Of a stretch of 7,669 nt of DNA, positions 1 to 6,552 are shown piece after piece. The stretch is from assembly GCA_016284575.1 (NCBI GenBank), contig JAEEPD010000053.1, positions 1-7,669 on the forward strand, in the 5' to 3' direction. Numbering within the stretch: the first letter of the stretch is position 1; each line of letters begins with the position of its first letter. A program made the translations under genes and the position numbers. The notes below the pieces were generated by a model, which made no database searches, was not told the DNA's origin, and saw only the letters and a program-made list of their open reading frames with translations. This stretch comes from Bacillota bacterium. GTDB taxonomy: Bacteria; Bacillota; Clostridia; Peptostreptococcales; Anaerovoracaceae.

Positions 1-3
1 TTT

Positions 4-11
4 CCACCTCC
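4..11 (-). promoter_or_regulatory. Ribosome binding site for a gene starting outside the window
   Basis: The minus strand reads GGGAGGTGGAAA up to the window edge. This is an excellent Shine-Dalgarno core at the right distance for a start codon within about the next 3-8 bases beyond position 1. With the promoter at 47-75 it predicts a leader of about 40 nucleotides. The gene itself is not visible. Confidence 0.55.
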
Positions 12-22
12 CGGCCAGAAAT

Positions 23-42
23 CAAAAGCCCGGCCGCTTTTG
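23..42 (-). terminator. Hairpin at the predicted 5' end of the leftward leader, or galM terminator
   Basis: CAAAAGC (23-29) and GCTTTTG (36-42) form a perfect 7-bp stem with loop CCGGCC. Read on the minus strand the 3' arm is followed by TTTTGATTT-like sequence, so it could terminate galM transcripts 90 bases after the stop codon. It also begins at the predicted start site of the promoter at 47-75 and could equally be a 5' stem-loop of the next mRNA. GGCCGGGC at 66-73 can pair with 28-35 instead, giving a competing 8-bp stem in read-through RNA. Confidence 0.45.
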
Positions 43-46
43 TAAT

Positions 47-75
47 ATTGTAGTACAGAAATAATGGCCGGGCAA
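47..75 (-). promoter_or_regulatory. Minus-strand promoter for a gene beyond the left edge
   Basis: On the minus strand TTGCCC (70-75) and TACAAT (47-52) are separated by exactly 17 bases, matching the sigma-A consensus at 4 of 6 and 5 of 6 positions. The predicted start site is the A at about 40-41. It would drive a gene lying left of position 1, because galM ends at 135 on the same strand and a ribosome binding site follows at 4-11. Inferred from sequence match only. Confidence 0.6.
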
Positions 76-134
76 GAATAGTTATTTTTTATACAATTCG
101 ATAGAGAAATAGAAATTATATGATAATCAATATC

Positions 135-1328
135 CTAAATGCAGCTGAAGCGGAAGACCGTCCGGCTCTCCCAGGTATCGCCCGCCTTGAGCAGAGCCGA
201 AGGAAAGTCCGGCTTATTGGGGGCATCGGGGAAGGACTGGGTCTCAAGGCATACGCCGCAGTTCGGAGTATAGAGGGCTCCGTTTTTGCCCTTTATGGGC
301 ACGATGCTGCCGTCCGGAGCAAGCCCAAGATAATTGGCGGTGTAGAGCTGAACACCGGGGCTGTCGGTATATACGTCCATGGCGACGCCGCCTGAGGGGC
401 TGTAGAGGCTTCCGGCAAAGGGAACCCCGGGAAAAGCCTTGGCCAGCTCGCCGAATTCATCATCGCTGCCTCTAAGCACGAAATTATGGTCGTAGCCTCT
501 GGCAAGCTTAAGCTGCTCATCCTCTGCGTTTATCCTTTCACCCAAGGTGTGGGGCTTTGAAAAATCAAAGGGCGAGCCCTCTGCAGCTCTGATTTCCCCC
601 GTGGGTATAAGGTCCGCATCCACCGGCGTGAAGGCAGAAGAATTCAGCTGCAGAAGCTGGGAAAGGGCCGCCTTGGGTCCGGCCTCCTGTCCTGCCAGGT
701 TGAAATAGCTGTGGTTTGTAAGGGAGACCACAGTATCACCCTTGGACCTGGCTCTGTATTCGATCAGAAGCTGGCAGCTTTCAGAAAGCAGATCCCCGGC
801 AGGGGTCCTTTTTGCCGGCTGTCTTTTCAGGGTATAGCAGACCTCAGCGTAAAGGTCTCCGGGGAAGCCTCCCTCCCCATCGGGGCTGAAGATGCTGAAG
901 GTTGCGCTGTTTTCGCTTTCGTCCTCCAGGGTCCAGCAGCGGACACCGAAGCCGTTAAAGCCTCCGTGGAGGCAGTTTGGGCCATTGTTCGCATCCAGAG
1001 AAAAACGCCTCGTGCGCGGGCTTTCTGAAGCCTCAGGGCAAGCTGCGCTGCCGCGGGCCTTTTCTTCCGCCAGACTGAAGGCTGCTCCTCCGATGCGGTT
1101 TGCGTAGCGTCCCGGAACAGCGCCTATATGCTCTCCATGCTGCCCCAGATAGCCTGCAAGATCGTCAAAACCCAGTACCACATCCAGAGGCTTTCCGCCC
1201 CTTCCGGGTACCACCAGGCTCCTGACAGAAGCTCCGTATTCAATTATCTCACAGGAAAAAGGCCCGTCGCTAAGACAAGCCATTTTCACCGCTCTGCCAT
1301 CAGGCATATATCCGAAAATTATACTCAT
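135..1328 (-). CDS. galM: Galactose mutarotase (aldose 1-epimerase)
   Basis: Cytoplasmic enzyme that interconverts the alpha and beta anomers of galactose and other aldoses, feeding the Leloir pathway. The whole 397-residue chain matches the family. It has GRYANRI (73-79), LHGG with substrate-binding His121, NHSYFNL with the catalytic acid His206, GYDHNF with Asp280, and LETQSFPDAPNKP with the catalytic base Glu362. It is longer than the usual roughly 340-350 residues because of two hydrophilic insertions, at about residues 89-108 (Arg/Ala/Ser/Pro-rich, between GRYANRI and LHGG) and about 168-184. All catalytic residues are intact, so the insertions are probably surface loops. The ATG at 1326-1328 follows GGAGAG at a spacing of about 3-5 bases. 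It lies 59 bases downstream of the LOG-family gene on the same strand with no terminator or convincing promoter between, so co-transcription is likely. No signal peptide is seen. The mutarotase call is secure; the preferred sugar is inferred from the family. Confidence 0.95.
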   Translation of the reverse strand: MSIIFGYMPDGRAVKMACLSDGPFSCEIIEYGASVRSLVVPGRGGKPLDVVLGFDDLAGYLGQHGEHIGAVPGRYANRIGGAAFSLAEEKARGSAACPEASESPRTRRFSLDANNGPNCLHGGFNGFGVRCWTLEDESENSATFSIFSPDGEGGFPGDLYAEVCYTLKRQPAKRTPAGDLLSESCQLLIEYRARSKGDTVVSLTNHSYFNLAGQEAGPKAALSQLLQLNSSAFTPVDADLIPTGEIRAAEGSPFDFSKPHTLGERINAEDEQLKLARGYDHNFVLRGSDDEFGELAKAFPGVPFAGSLYSPSGGVAMDVYTDSPGVQLYTANYLGLAPDGSIVPIKGKNGALYTPNCGVCLETQSFPDAPNKPDFPSALLKAGDTWESRTVFRFSCI

Positions 1329-1387
1329 CGTCTCTCCAGAAGAGCGCCTTAAGCAAGCTCTTCCCTTGAGCTGCGCAGCCCAGAGGG

Positions 1388-1987
1388 CTACTCCTCCTCG
1401 GCTGTACGCAGCTGGTTAAGCTTGTTGTTCTTTTCCTCGATCTCTGCGGCTATACTGTCCAGGATCTCCTCTGAGCTGCTCAGGCAGGCATACATTCCGG
1501 GCACGTAATCCCTTACAAAGCCCTTTGCTACGCATCTTTCGACAAAATCGACCAGTTCTGAATAGTATTCGTCGATATTGAACAGCACTATGGGCTTCTG
1601 ATGCCTGTTAAGGTCCTTCAGGGTAAGGATCTGGAAGAATTCGTCAAAGGTTCCTATGCCGCCGGGGCAGATGATGAAGGCATCTGCGTTGTCCTCCATG
1701 ATCTTTTTTCTGTCTGACATATTATCGGTCTTGATGACCGTGTCAGCATCGAAAATAGGCTCCCGCTGGTCCATCCAGGTGGGGACCACGCCAATGACCT
1801 CTCCGCCGCCGTCCTTTACGCCTCTTGCCACGGCGCCCATAAGCCCGGAGGCTCCGCCTCCGTAGATGAGCTTCCAGTTGCGGCCGGCAATTGCCTGTCC
1901 GAGCCCATAGACCTGCCTGATATAGAGATCGTCAATAGCGTCGCTGGCTGCACCATACATGCAGACTGTTATGCTCTTATTATACAT
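1388..1987 (-). CDS. LOG-family (TIGR00730-type) nucleotide 5'-monophosphate phosphoribohydrolase
   Basis: A 199-residue cytoplasmic Rossmann-fold protein of the lysine-decarboxylase-like LOG family. Characterised members hydrolyse the N-glycosidic bond of cytokinin riboside 5'-monophosphates or AMP, releasing base and ribose 5-phosphate; older annotations as lysine decarboxylase are wrong. Visible hallmarks are the phosphate-binding GGGASGLMG loop (43-51), the SDRKK segment (91-95), and the diagnostic PGGIGTFDE motif (108-116), which carries the conserved Glu116. The N-terminus starts directly with the first beta strand (SITVCMYGAAS), so there is no leader. The C-terminal 20 residues are a charged helix (EIEEKNNKLNQLRTAEEE) that may be strain-specific. 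The ATG at 1985-1987 is preceded by AGGAGG (1998-2003), with a rather long 10-base spacing. It is first in a likely two-gene unit with galM behind the promoter at 2023-2051. Family assignment is firm, but the exact physiological substrate is unknown. Confidence 0.92.
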   Translation of the reverse strand: MYNKSITVCMYGAASDAIDDLYIRQVYGLGQAIAGRNWKLIYGGGASGLMGAVARGVKDGGGEVIGVVPTWMDQREPIFDADTVIKTDNMSDRKKIMEDNADAFIICPGGIGTFDEFFQILTLKDLNRHQKPIVLFNIDEYYSELVDFVERCVAKGFVRDYVPGMYACLSSSEEILDSIAAEIEEKNNKLNQLRTAEEE

Positions 1988-2022
1988 TTTTATGAGACCT
2001 CCTATCTTGTTTATATATGATT

Positions 2023-2051
2023 ATTGTAAACTATGAAAGCTGCTTTTGCAA
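2023..2051 (-). promoter_or_regulatory. Promoter of the LOG-galM unit
   Basis: On the minus strand TTGCAA (2046-2051) and TACAAT (2023-2028) are spaced by exactly 17 bases. The predicted start is near 2016, leaving a leader of about 30 nucleotides that contains AGGAGG at 1998-2003. No strong terminator for the upstream 673-residue gene is seen in this 97-base gap, so read-through into this unit is possible. Confidence 0.65.
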
Positions 2052-2084
2052 TAGCCACTCACATACATAATCAAAGCAGGCGGT

Positions 2085-4106
2085 CTATAGCTTGCTTCTG
2101 AGGAACACGGGCATGCCGAAGGCGGAGTTGCCTGCCATGTCGGTGGCAAGAACGCGGGCCCACTTCATTCCCTTAGGGAAGTCGAACTCCACTGTCTGTC
2201 TTCCGTAGGGCTTTGAATCAGTCATGGAGATGCGCTTCTTGCTTACGTTTTCGCCGTCGGAGTAGACCAGCTCCGCGTAGCTTAAGGGGAAGGTCCAGCT
2301 GAAGGTGGCTGCAGCCCTTCCGTCCTCGATCGAGCTCTCCTCCAGCAGTATCTCGCCTGTGGAATAGAAGTGGCGGCCCTCCCTCAGAGCGTTCACCAGC
2401 TCCTCCCAGTTTTCAGAGGAAGGAATATGATCCAGCTGTACATAGGTGCAGTTGGTCAGGGAATAGAGTTCCCAGTCCTCCTCTCTTTCCTCCACCTTGG
2501 AGTAGGTATCCAGCTCGCTCATGATGTAGCGGGGCCTGTCAGCCCAGTTGTTGATGTCGTTCCAGACCCTCTCGGCGCGGCCATCCAGCATGGTCTCGAA
2601 GGAATTATCCGTGGGCAGCATGCGGCAGCCTATACCCATCCAGCGCTCATCGGTGAACCAGGGCTCGTTCTTGCAGTCGTAGGGCAGACCGTCGTTGGCC
2701 TTGGTGTCGGGGTGGGGCATCTGGATGAAGGCATTTTCCCTTCTGCACATCTCGATGACGTCCATGGAGGACTTCAGGTGATAATAGGTCCTTCCGTCGG
2801 GGAGCTTCTCGGCGAATTCCTGATCGTCGTCCCTCCAGCGGGAGTAGAGCATGGGCTTTGAGGGCCAGATCATGAAGTGATACGGGATAAGCATCTTTTC
2901 CCTTGCCTGTCCCTCGGGGCCCATTACCGCCAGCTCCTCGCCTGTTACCAGCAGGAAGTCGGGGGTGCTCACGTAGCGGGATTCAAGGGCATAGCGCTCC
3001 ATGTCGGCCTTGCGGCCCTCCTTGTTGTCGTCGTTGCGGCCCTCAGCCCAGAAGTCGCAGGGAGCGAAGATGTCGTAGCCCAGCTCCTTGAAGAGCAGCT
3101 CCCAGGGGCGCTGCTTGCGGTAGTCTCTGGGGAAGGCTGCCTGGCTTGCGATGTGCATGTGGGAGCCCAGGCGCTTGTAGCCTTCAAGGGGACGCAGATG
3201 GTCGAAATTGGTGTAGCGCATGGCCATGCTGCGGGCAGAATAGATGGTCTCGCTGTTGACAAGGAAGAAGAAGCTCATCCTCTGCACAGTTCCGGGCTGT
3301 GCGTTGTAAAGCGGCCAGCGCACGTTGAAGTGCTCCTGCTGCTTGTTGTGGCGCACACCTATGGAAAGGCTTCCGTCCTTTTCTATATTGTAGTAGTTAT
3401 AGCCCACTATGTTTTCTGTCTGGCAGGGCCAGAAGAAGCGGTGGGGAGAGGGCATTACGCAGAAGGCTCCGTGGGCAGCCTGCAGGGTCAGCACCCTGCC
3501 TCTTGCATCCACTCTCTGGCGGTCCCTGTCGGGGCCGCTGTTGGTGTGATATCCGGGATTTTCAACGATCTCCCGCCTTCTTGGGCTCACATAATAGAGC
3601 TTATCCTGCTTGAAGCCCCCAAGGCCTGCATGGTAAAGATAAGCTACGCCGTCCTCTTCAGTGGAGGCAACAGCCTCGATCCTTATCAGGTTGGAGCCTT
3701 CAAAGAAATTGACAGCAAGGCCGCCTGTAAACTGGCCGAGGGTCAGGCCGTCAAAGGTGACGGTCTTTACGTTTCCGTCCTCTGAATAGCTCATGGAGGA
3801 GGTATTCCACTTGTCCTTTGCTTCCTTGACCTCAGCGGTGCGGCTCATGGGATCATCCGAATAGGTGTCCCACTGATAACCGGGCTCCTCCCCGGGCGCC
3901 AGCAGCTTTTCCCTCTGGGGATTTATCTTTGTGCGCTTTCCGGTGATGACCTTGAACTGAGGCGTCAGGTTCTCCGCAAGGCTTATCCACTTGCCGTTGC
4001 TTTCGTAGCAGAGCTCGAAGATGCAGGGCTTTGCGTCCTTTATGCCAAGCTCAGCGCGCCAGCTGAGGCCGTCCTCACCCTTCCATAAAACAGTCTTTTT
4101 ATCCAT
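2085..4106 (-). CDS. PHP/CehA-McbA-like putative metallohydrolase, 673 aa, function unknown
   Basis: I do not recognise a characterised relative. Residues 1-310 look beta-rich. Residues about 312-540 resemble a PHP-superfamily metallohydrolase core: HMH (His316, His318), APCDFW (Asp351, where PHP proteins usually have Asp-His), the VTGEE strand (Glu390/391), PYHF (His410), MPHPD (His465) and SELD (Asp533). Residues 571-585, LREGRHFYSTGE, and the C-terminal beta region ending WARVLATDMAGNSAFGMPVF match the pattern of CehA/McbA-type proteins, where an 'ALRxGRxYxTxG' segment precedes an Ig-like domain. The Phe352 substitution means at least one metal ligand is not canonical. There is no signal peptide or membrane segment, so it is probably cytoplasmic. 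The ATG at 4104-4106 follows GGGAGGA with 5-base spacing and a good promoter. It is divergent from a LysR regulator, which probably controls it. The substrate could be a phosphoester, carbamate or sugar derivative; nothing here decides. Confidence 0.72.
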   Translation of the reverse strand: MDKKTVLWKGEDGLSWRAELGIKDAKPCIFELCYESNGKWISLAENLTPQFKVITGKRTKINPQREKLLAPGEEPGYQWDTYSDDPMSRTAEVKEAKDKWNTSSMSYSEDGNVKTVTFDGLTLGQFTGGLAVNFFEGSNLIRIEAVASTEEDGVAYLYHAGLGGFKQDKLYYVSPRRREIVENPGYHTNSGPDRDRQRVDARGRVLTLQAAHGAFCVMPSPHRFFWPCQTENIVGYNYYNIEKDGSLSIGVRHNKQQEHFNVRWPLYNAQPGTVQRMSFFFLVNSETIYSARSMAMRYTNFDHLRPLEGYKRLGSHMHIASQAAFPRDYRKQRPWELLFKELGYDIFAPCDFWAEGRNDDNKEGRKADMERYALESRYVSTPDFLLVTGEELAVMGPEGQAREKMLIPYHFMIWPSKPMLYSRWRDDDQEFAEKLPDGRTYYHLKSSMDVIEMCRRENAFIQMPHPDTKANDGLPYDCKNEPWFTDERWMGIGCRMLPTDNSFETMLDGRAERVWNDINNWADRPRYIMSELDTYSKVEEREEDWELYSLTNCTYVQLDHIPSSENWEELVNALREGRHFYSTGEILLEESSIEDGRAAATFSWTFPLSYAELVYSDGENVSKKRISMTDSKPYGRQTVEFDFPKGMKWARVLATDMAGNSAFGMPVFLRSKL

Positions 4107-4145
4107 AATGTCCTCCCTTTACGCATGCGAAATATCTGTATGAAT

Positions 4146-4174
4146 ATTATCTTCCCGGCCTTTCCCCTTGTAAA
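4146..4174 (-). promoter_or_regulatory. Promoter of the 673-aa hydrolase gene
   Basis: On the minus strand TTTACA (4169-4174) and GATAAT (4146-4151) each match consensus at 5 of 6 positions, with 17-base spacing. The predicted start is near 4139, giving a leader of about 33 nucleotides. The -35 element overlaps the candidate -35 of the opposed lysR promoter (TTGTAA, 4168-4173). Confidence 0.65.
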
Positions 4175-4196
4175 ATACAGCTTTTCAATATATTAT
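4168..4196 (+). promoter_or_regulatory. Candidate lysR promoter
   Basis: TTGTAA (4168-4173) and TATTAT (4191-4196) are separated by 17 bases on the plus strand. The predicted start near 4203 falls inside the TATAG-N7-CTATA dyad, so the regulator would repress itself on binding. The region is AT-rich, so alternative -10 matches exist. Confidence 0.45.
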
Positions 4197-4216
4197 AGTT
4201 TTAAGCTATAGTTTTA
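4194..4216. promoter_or_regulatory. Candidate LysR operator (TATAG-N7-CTATA dyad with direct repeat)
   Basis: TATAG (4194-4198) and CTATA (4206-4210) form an inverted repeat of the T-N11-A type used by LysR regulators, comparable with the ATAA-N7-TTAT boxes known for CcpC. TATAGTTTTA is also directly repeated at 4194-4203 and 4207-4216, a 13-base period. The dyad centre (4202) lies at about -63 from the predicted start of the divergent hydrolase gene, the classic LysR recognition position, and overlaps the predicted lysR start site, as expected for autoregulation. Binding by the adjacent regulator is inference. Confidence 0.5.
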
Positions 4217-4242
4217 TGTAAATCAATAGGAATAATTTAGAT

Positions 4243-5136
4243 ATGACCATCAGACAGCTGCAGTATTTCGCATCCGTTTGCAGGACTCAGAACCTGAGCC
4301 AGTCTGCGCGGGAGCTCTTCGTATCCCAGCCCACCCTTACCATAGCCATGAAGGAGCTGGAAAGGGAGCTGGGAACGGCTCTATTTGTAAAAAAAGGCAC
4401 CCATATAGAGGTCAGCGAGGCAGGAAAAAGGCTGATCCAGGAGGTGGAGCCCCTTCTCTCCCAGTACGGCCGCATAGAAAGACTGGCAGAGGGGAGGCTT
4501 TTTGACAGCCGCTACCTGAGGCTGGGCTTTTCCATCATGGCGGGGAGCTCCCTGATCCCGGAGCTGTACGGAAGGGTGCAGAGGGCTCTTCAGGGGCTGA
4601 GGATAGAGACCTTTGAGGGCAGCGGGGCAAGGCTTCTTGAAAAGCTGGAAAACGGAGAGCTTGACGCTGTTATAACCGGGGGAAAATACGGTGAGGATGC
4701 CAAATGGAAGGATGCCTTCGAAAGCATGGACCTGCCCGGCGGAGGCCTCAGGTTCTGTGTTGCGGCAGGGTCTGAGCATGGCCAAAGAGACAGCATAGAA
4801 CTGGAGGATATAGGCCGCATCCCCCTTGCCATGCTGGACGAGAGCTTTCCCATAAGCAGAAATATCGAGGAGCTTTTCAGCTCAGCAGGAATTGCTCTGA
4901 ATGTGATAATAAGGACCTCTCAGCTATTCACCGTGGAGAGGTTCATAATAAGCGGAGAGGCGGGAGGCTTTCTTCCAGAGGAGGCCTGCGGCAATCCTCA
5001 GCTGAAGGTCCTCCACTGCCCCGAGGTGGATTCATTCAGAGCTTTCCCGGTGAAGCTCTTCTGGAAAAAGGAAGCCGAGCAGCCTCTGCTGAAAAGCTTC
5101 CTGAGCGTCATTGGTCAGGGGCTTTGCGAAAACTGA
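4243..5136 (+). CDS. LysR-family transcriptional regulator
   Basis: A 297-residue DNA-binding regulator of standard LysR length. The winged helix-turn-helix occupies residues 1-60, with the typical LQYFASVCRTQNLSQSARELFVSQPTLT-type pattern and the recognition helix around SQPTLTIAMKELERELG (28-44), then a linker helix at about 61-88. Residues about 90-290 form the periplasmic-binding-protein-like effector domain, beginning YLRLGFS (91-97) and including LENGELDAVIT (135-145) and the GEAGGFLPEEA segment (238-248). The ATG at 4243 is the first in-frame start; the in-frame ATG at 4216 is followed at once by a stop. Its ribosome binding site is weak (AGGAAT about 11 bases upstream), suggesting low expression. 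It is divergent from the 673-residue hydrolase across 136 bases containing a LysR-type dyad, the usual arrangement for a regulator and its target. The effector is unknown, though likely a substrate or product of that hydrolase. It ends 7 bases before a shared terminator. Confidence 0.95.
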   Translation: MTIRQLQYFASVCRTQNLSQSARELFVSQPTLTIAMKELERELGTALFVKKGTHIEVSEAGKRLIQEVEPLLSQYGRIERLAEGRLFDSRYLRLGFSIMAGSSLIPELYGRVQRALQGLRIETFEGSGARLLEKLENGELDAVITGGKYGEDAKWKDAFESMDLPGGGLRFCVAAGSEHGQRDSIELEDIGRIPLAMLDESFPISRNIEELFSSAGIALNVIIRTSQLFTVERFIISGEAGGFLPEEACGNPQLKVLHCPEVDSFRAFPVKLFWKKEAEQPLLKSFLSVIGQGLCEN

Positions 5137-5141
5137 AACAC

Positions 5142-5172
5142 AAAAAAGACGGCACCGGGCCGTCTTTTCGTT
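5142..5172. terminator. Bidirectional terminator between lysR and the acyltransferase gene
   Basis: AAAAGACGGC (5144-5153) pairs perfectly with GCCGTCTTTT (5159-5168) across a five-base loop. The A-tract on the left (5142-5147) and the T-tract on the right give a U-tract in both directions. It lies 7 bases after the lysR stop and 21 bases after the stop of the convergent acyltransferase gene, so it serves both. Confidence 0.9.
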
Positions 5173-5189
5173 CTTCGCAATATTATAGA

Positions 5190-6464
5190 TCACGCTTCCG
5201 CTGCATCGTGGCGGTATGGGGTATTCTGCCACTTTCCGCCGTTATAGCGATGCATCTCCTCGGTGAGATGATCCCACAGCAGCACATCTCCAGCATCCGG
5301 GTAGAATTCCAGGAAGCGGCCGTCCACGAAGGTGTAGAAGCGGGTGATATCCGTACACATGCCGTAGGTTGGGAGGTCGTCACTGGCTATGTCGAACTTA
5401 TAGGGCTTGCCCTCCAGGGTGCCATCGTAATGGAGCCCTTCTTTGTCCAGCTTCAGCATGCCCTCTCCGCTGATGATGGAAGTAGCGGAGCCAAAGAGAG
5501 CCTTATGCTCCGGCAGCACGCCCACCTTCACATGGCCCTGGTGGACGAAGTCGTCTCTGCGGACCTCCTCGGCTGCCCTTTCCCTCTCCATTATGGTCCA
5601 GTCGGTCACAAACTCCGGGCAGATGCTGTCTCCCACAGGATGGAGCTGGTAGAATTCGTCCAGCTCTATTTTGTTGCCGCAGCAACGGCAGGTCATGGTG
5701 TTGCCCTCGGTATCCATCTCATAGACGGAGCCGCACCTTGGGCAGCGGTAAAGAAGGGTATCCAGATTCTTTGCCATTCCGCCCTTCCCCTTAAAGCGCA
5801 CCTTCTCCTTCCTGTTCCACATGTAATCATCGTGAGCCAGAAGACGGTTCATGGTATCCTCTATCTCCTCCACCGTCATATCCTTGAGCTGCTGAGGGGT
5901 GAACATCCTGTCCACCACCACATCGATGCGGCCCTTCCTCTGATCCAGGCAGTGCTTGGTGTAGTTGAGATAGGCTCCGGAGATCTTCGAATAGTACACA
6001 GGAACGCCGAGCTTTTTCAGCAGCTTGGCGCTGCCGGGCATTACGGGCTGAGCCATGCCTGTTATGGAGCTCATGCCCTCAGGCATTATGCAGATATTTC
6101 CGCCCTTCTTCACCACATTCAGGATGTTTTTCATGGCGTGAAGATCCGGGGTGAAGTTTTTCTTGGGTATCACCTGCATGAAAGGAAGCAGCAGGTTTGT
6201 GGGGAAGCGGAAGAATTCATTGTAGCCCACGACATAGTTCAGCATCTTGGGATAGCACACCGGCGCTGTGAACTGATAGTCCACCCTGGAGGAGTGATTG
6301 GCGATCATCACTATTGGGCCCGGCTCGGCTTTTGGATCCGCCTTGTAGGTGAAGCTGGTCTTGTTCAGCGCATTGAGGACCTTAGTCACCTGCATCAGTA
6401 TCCAGTACATCCACCGGGGCGGTCTTTTGACACTTGTCTTTTTGATTCTCTCGTCGATAGTCAT
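5190..6464 (-). CDS. PlsC-like lysophospholipid acyltransferase with C-terminal zinc ribbon and beta-rich domain
   Basis: A 424-residue protein whose first half (about 40-225) is a glycerolipid acyltransferase domain. It has the catalytic NHSSRVDYQ, an HX4D motif with His57 and Asp62, followed by FPTNLLLPFMQVIPKKNF (87-104), the acyl-acceptor MPEGMSS motif (Pro128-Glu129-Gly130) and GVPVYYSKI (153-161). The family moves acyl groups to lysophospholipids or glycerol 3-phosphate at the inner membrane face. A hydrophobic helix at about 17-32 could anchor it. It is far longer than the usual roughly 200-250 residues. Residues 241-262 form a zinc ribbon (CPRC, then CRCC). Residues about 330-405, with GMLKLDKEGLHYDGTLEGKPYKF and RFLEFYP, look like a PH/GRAM-type beta domain, an inference from pattern only. 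The ATG at 6462-6464 follows AAGGGAG at 6-base spacing. It has its own extended -10 promoter and converges with lysR. The acyltransferase call is firm; the substrate is unknown. Confidence 0.88.
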   Translation of the reverse strand: MTIDERIKKTSVKRPPRWMYWILMQVTKVLNALNKTSFTYKADPKAEPGPIVMIANHSSRVDYQFTAPVCYPKMLNYVVGYNEFFRFPTNLLLPFMQVIPKKNFTPDLHAMKNILNVVKKGGNICIMPEGMSSITGMAQPVMPGSAKLLKKLGVPVYYSKISGAYLNYTKHCLDQRKGRIDVVVDRMFTPQQLKDMTVEEIEDTMNRLLAHDDYMWNRKEKVRFKGKGGMAKNLDTLLYRCPRCGSVYEMDTEGNTMTCRCCGNKIELDEFYQLHPVGDSICPEFVTDWTIMERERAAEEVRRDDFVHQGHVKVGVLPEHKALFGSATSIISGEGMLKLDKEGLHYDGTLEGKPYKFDIASDDLPTYGMCTDITRFYTFVDGRFLEFYPDAGDVLLWDHLTEEMHRYNGGKWQNTPYRHDAAEA

Positions 6465-6488
6465 AAGAAACTCCCTTCTGTTTAGGGT

Positions 6489-6517
6489 ATTTTATCATAT
6501 CTGTCCGCATAAAGCAA
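6489..6517 (-). promoter_or_regulatory. Promoter of the acyltransferase gene
   Basis: On the minus strand TAAAAT (6489-6494) is preceded by TGA, making an extended -10 (TGnTAAAAT). A weak TTGCTT -35 (6512-6517) lies 17 bases upstream. The predicted start is near 6482, giving a short leader with the ribosome binding site AAGGGAG. Confidence 0.55.
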
Positions 6518-6552
6518 AAAGCCCTCCATCCACCGGACCGGTCTGCCCTTTC

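Noticed and set aside
2041..2084. Terminator for the hydrolase gene
   Set aside because: CTGCTTT and AAAGCAG can pair, but the loop is about 26 bases and only CTTTC follows; too weak, and it overlaps the LOG promoter.
2370..3785. Two plus-strand open frames (163 and 302 codons) inside the hydrolase gene
   Set aside because: Antisense shadows of a GC-rich gene; composition is low-complexity Val/Gly/Ala/Leu and there is no ribosome binding site, promoter or motif.
5124..6485. Plus-strand open frame of 453 codons opposite the acyltransferase gene
   Set aside because: It is fully antisense to a protein with intact HX4D, PEG and zinc-ribbon motifs, has His/Val/Leu-biased composition without recognisable domains, and would run through the bidirectional terminator region of lysR.
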